Source of the DNA: Mycobacterium sp.
Lineage (GTDB): Bacteria; Actinomycetota; Actinomycetes; Mycobacteriales; Mycobacteriaceae
Reading direction: 5' to 3'
Assembly: GCA_029256565.1 (NCBI GenBank)
Contig: JAQSXQ010000390.1
Coordinates: 1-6,447 of the forward strand
Length of the DNA stretch: 6,447 bases
Position numbers and translations under genes: made by a program. Positions 5,261 to 6,447 of this stretch are shown one piece after another (the stretch's first letter is position 1; the number at the start of each line of letters is the position of its first letter). The notes beneath the pieces were generated by a model. The model was not told the origin of the DNA. It made no database searches and saw nothing but the letters and a program-made list of their open reading frames with translations.

Positions 5261-6271
5261 GTGAGTGTTTTCGCGACGGCCACCGGCGTCGGCTCCTGGC
5301 CCGGTGTATCCGCCCGAGACGCCGCCGAGGTGGTCGTCGGCGAGCTGACCACCCTGGCCCACCTGGTGGAGTTGCCCGGCCGGGGCGTCGGTGCGGACAT
5401 GATCGGCCGCGGAGCGGCGTTGCTGGTGGACATCGGCGTGGACACCGTGCCGCGTGGATACCGGATCGCTCCGGGCCGCAGCTCGGCGATGCGGCGTGCC
5501 GTCAGCCTGCTCGACGAGGACGTCGACGCACTGGAGGAGGCCTGGGAGAAGGCCGGGCTGCGCGGTAGCGGACGGACCATCAAGGTGCAGGCGCCCGGTC
5601 CCATCACGCTCGCGACGCATCTGGAACTGCCCGGTGGACACCGCGCACTCACCGACCTGGGCGCAGTCCGCGACCTGGCGGCCTCCCTCGCCGAAGGGGT
5701 GCGTGCGCATCGCAACGAACTCGCCAGGCGGCTCGACACGCAGGTGGTCGTGCAGTTCGACGAGCCGTCGCTGCCCGCCGCGCTGCTGGGTCGGCTGACG
5801 GGCGTCACGAGGTTCACCCCGGTGCATCCCGTCGACGAGGCGTTCGCAGGCAACCTGCTCGACGAGTGCGTGGCCGCCGTGGGTGGCGAGGTCGCGCTGC
5901 ACTGCTGTGCGTCGGATCTGCCGTGGAAGTTGTTGCAGCGGAGCGCCTTCAGTGCAGTGATGCTGGACGCGAGTCGCTTGGTCGTCACGGATCTCGACGG
6001 CATCGGCGAATTCGTCGAGTCGGGCCGCGTCGTGGTGCTGGGGGTGGTGCCGACCGCAGCGCCTGCCAGCCGCCCGGTGCCCGAGCAGATCGCGGCGACG
6101 GCCGCCGGAATCACCGACCGTCTCGGCTTCCCCCGTACGGTGCTGCGCGAACGGATCGGCGTCTCGCCGGCCTGCGGACTGGCGGAAGCCACGGCCGACT
6201 GGGCCCGTACCGCGATCGAGCTGGCCCAGAAGGTTGCCGACGGCATCGCAGTGGACCCGGACTCGGCATAA
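5261..6271 (+). CDS. Core MetE-like protein (cobalamin-independent methionine synthase C-terminal domain family, Rv3015c-type)
   Basis: Soluble TIM-barrel protein of 336 residues, the size of only the C-terminal domain of MetE (full MetE is about 750). It starts GTG-AGT-GTT, giving VSVFATATGVGSWPG, where TGVGSWPG is the usual opening of this family. FDEPSLP (166-172) corresponds to the IDEPAL segment of MetE. The zinc ligands of MetE (H-x-C, E, C) map to His214-Cys-Cys216, Asp236 in VMLDASRL (Glu in MetE) and Cys305 in VSPACGL. So a metal site appears kept, with one conservative change. The N-terminal MetE domain that helps bind the polyglutamylated folate is absent, so an ordinary MetE reaction is doubtful; a different methyl donor or a vitamin-B12-type donor is possible. 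It closely resembles what I recall of M. tuberculosis Rv3015c, whose role is unproven. It is divergent from lpqA by 46 bases. Confidence 0.88.
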   Translation: MSVFATATGVGSWPGVSARDAAEVVVGELTTLAHLVELPGRGVGADMIGRGAALLVDIGVDTVPRGYRIAPGRSSAMRRAVSLLDEDVDALEEAWEKAGLRGSGRTIKVQAPGPITLATHLELPGGHRALTDLGAVRDLAASLAEGVRAHRNELARRLDTQVVVQFDEPSLPAALLGRLTGVTRFTPVHPVDEAFAGNLLDECVAAVGGEVALHCCASDLPWKLLQRSAFSAVMLDASRLVVTDLDGIGEFVESGRVVVLGVVPTAAPASRPVPEQIAATAAGITDRLGFPRTVLRERIGVSPACGLAEATADWARTAIELAQKVADGIAVDPDSA

Positions 6272-6288
6272 CCGAACTCATTCGGTCA

Positions 6289-6316
6289 GCACGCGCCAAT
6301 CGTGATTGACGCGTGC
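6289..6316. repeat. 28-bp inverted repeat downstream of the MetE-like gene (terminator hairpin or operator)
   Basis: Left arm GCACGCGCCAATC (6289-6301) and right arm GATTGACGCGTGC (6304-6316) are complementary at 12 of 13 positions, the one mismatch being C6296 against A6309, with GT at the centre. It begins 17 bases after the MetE-like stop and ends 12 bases before the next predicted start. As RNA it would fold into a stable hairpin with a 4-base loop (CGTG) once the innermost pair opens. No T-run follows, so if it is a terminator it is of the U-less kind proposed for mycobacteria. Its symmetry and position directly before a gene equally suit a dimeric regulator's operator. Confidence 0.7.
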
Positions 6317-6328
6317 GAAGATGATCAC

Positions 6329-6447
6329 GTGGCCCCATCCACGTGTGGTTCCGACGCCATCGGCGGTTTGGCCGCAGCATTGCTGGCGGCCGGCGTGCTG
6401 GTGGCCGGCCCGGGTGTTGCGGTCGCCGTCGGTGACCCTGGACCCCG
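6329..6447 (+). CDS. Hypothetical protein with possible N-terminal signal segment, 3'-truncated by window edge
   Basis: An open frame from GTG 6329 runs to the window end (39 complete codons): VAPSTCGSDAIGG, then a hydrophobic stretch LAAALLAAGVLVAGPGVAVAVG (about 14-35), then DPGP. This looks like a signal peptide h-region with an A-x-A type site near AVAVG, so the product may be exported, or this may be a first membrane helix. The n-region lacks basic residues, which is weak for a Sec signal. GTG 6302 in the same frame is an alternative start but lies inside the inverted repeat. No family is recognisable from this fragment. GAAG at 6317-6320 is at most a poor ribosome site. The frame is open back to the TAA at 6269, so the start is uncertain. 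Confidence 0.5.
   Translation, partial: MAPSTCGSDAIGGLAAALLAAGVLVAGPGVAVAVGDPGP

Noticed and set aside
5215..6246. Upstream extension of the minus-strand lipoprotein frame
   Set aside because: It is antisense to the MetE-like gene, Ser/Arg/Ala-rich with no domain, and a proper signal peptide with lipobox begins at 5214.
6306..6334. TTGAC at 6306 as a -35 box for the last gene
   Set aside because: At the expected 16-19 base spacing there is no TANNNT-like -10, and that position already lies in the coding sequence.
6321..6447. ATG at 6321 as start of a gene in a different frame
   Set aside because: The translation is Trp/Pro/Arg-rich with no recognisable character, while the GTG 6329 frame gives a coherent hydrophobic segment.

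Overview
The window looks like chromosomal DNA from a mycobacterium, most likely a fast-growing Mycolicibacterium-type species. The basis is high GC with strong third-position GC bias, TANNNT -10 hexamers placed a few bases before start codons (the leaderless arrangement common in mycobacteria), and a gene order that from memory matches the M. tuberculosis Rv3027c-Rv3026c-Rv3025c(iscS)-Rv3024c(mnmA/trmU) ... Rv3016(lpqA)-Rv3015c neighbourhood. No rRNA, tRNA, CRISPR array, IS element or phage gene was seen.

Layout, left to right. (1) 1-498: the 3' part of a TetR-family regulator whose start lies outside the window, then a 108-base gap with small palindromes. (2) 607-2303: two acyltransferase genes overlapping by 4 bases (ATGA), a GNAT-like N-acyltransferase followed by a PlsC-type O-acyltransferase. 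The pairing resembles the OlsB/OlsA pair that makes ornithine lipids. (3) 2338-4567: the sulfur-transfer pair iscS-mnmA. mnmA is intact; iscS is broken. Its N-terminal part runs in one frame to about 2742 and its C-terminal part continues in another, and roughly 10-12 expected residues just before the WANNEVG motif are missing, so the lesion looks like a deletion of about 31-37 bases rather than a one-base error. (4) 4564-5214, minus strand: an LpqA-like lipoprotein with a PknH-type extracellular domain, convergent with mnmA; the two stop codons share the palindrome CTAG. (5) 5261-6271: a stand-alone C-terminal-type (core) MetE-like protein, divergent from lpqA across 46 bases that hold two overlapping candidate leaderless promoters. 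(6) 6289-6316: a strong 28-base inverted repeat, followed by the first 119 bases of a gene for a possible exported protein that runs off the window.

Functional logic. IscS takes sulfur from cysteine and MnmA uses it to thiolate U34 of some tRNAs, so the adjacent genes normally form one pathway. Here the donor is disrupted while the acceptor is intact, which implies another cysteine desulfurase (for example SufS), a recent mutation, or a sequence/assembly fault. The two acyltransferases probably act in sequence on one aminolipid. The MetE-like protein and LpqA have no demonstrated link beyond sharing a promoter region. I do not see a convincing undescribed multi-gene system; the iscS lesion and the inverted repeat at 6289-6316 most deserve a second look.
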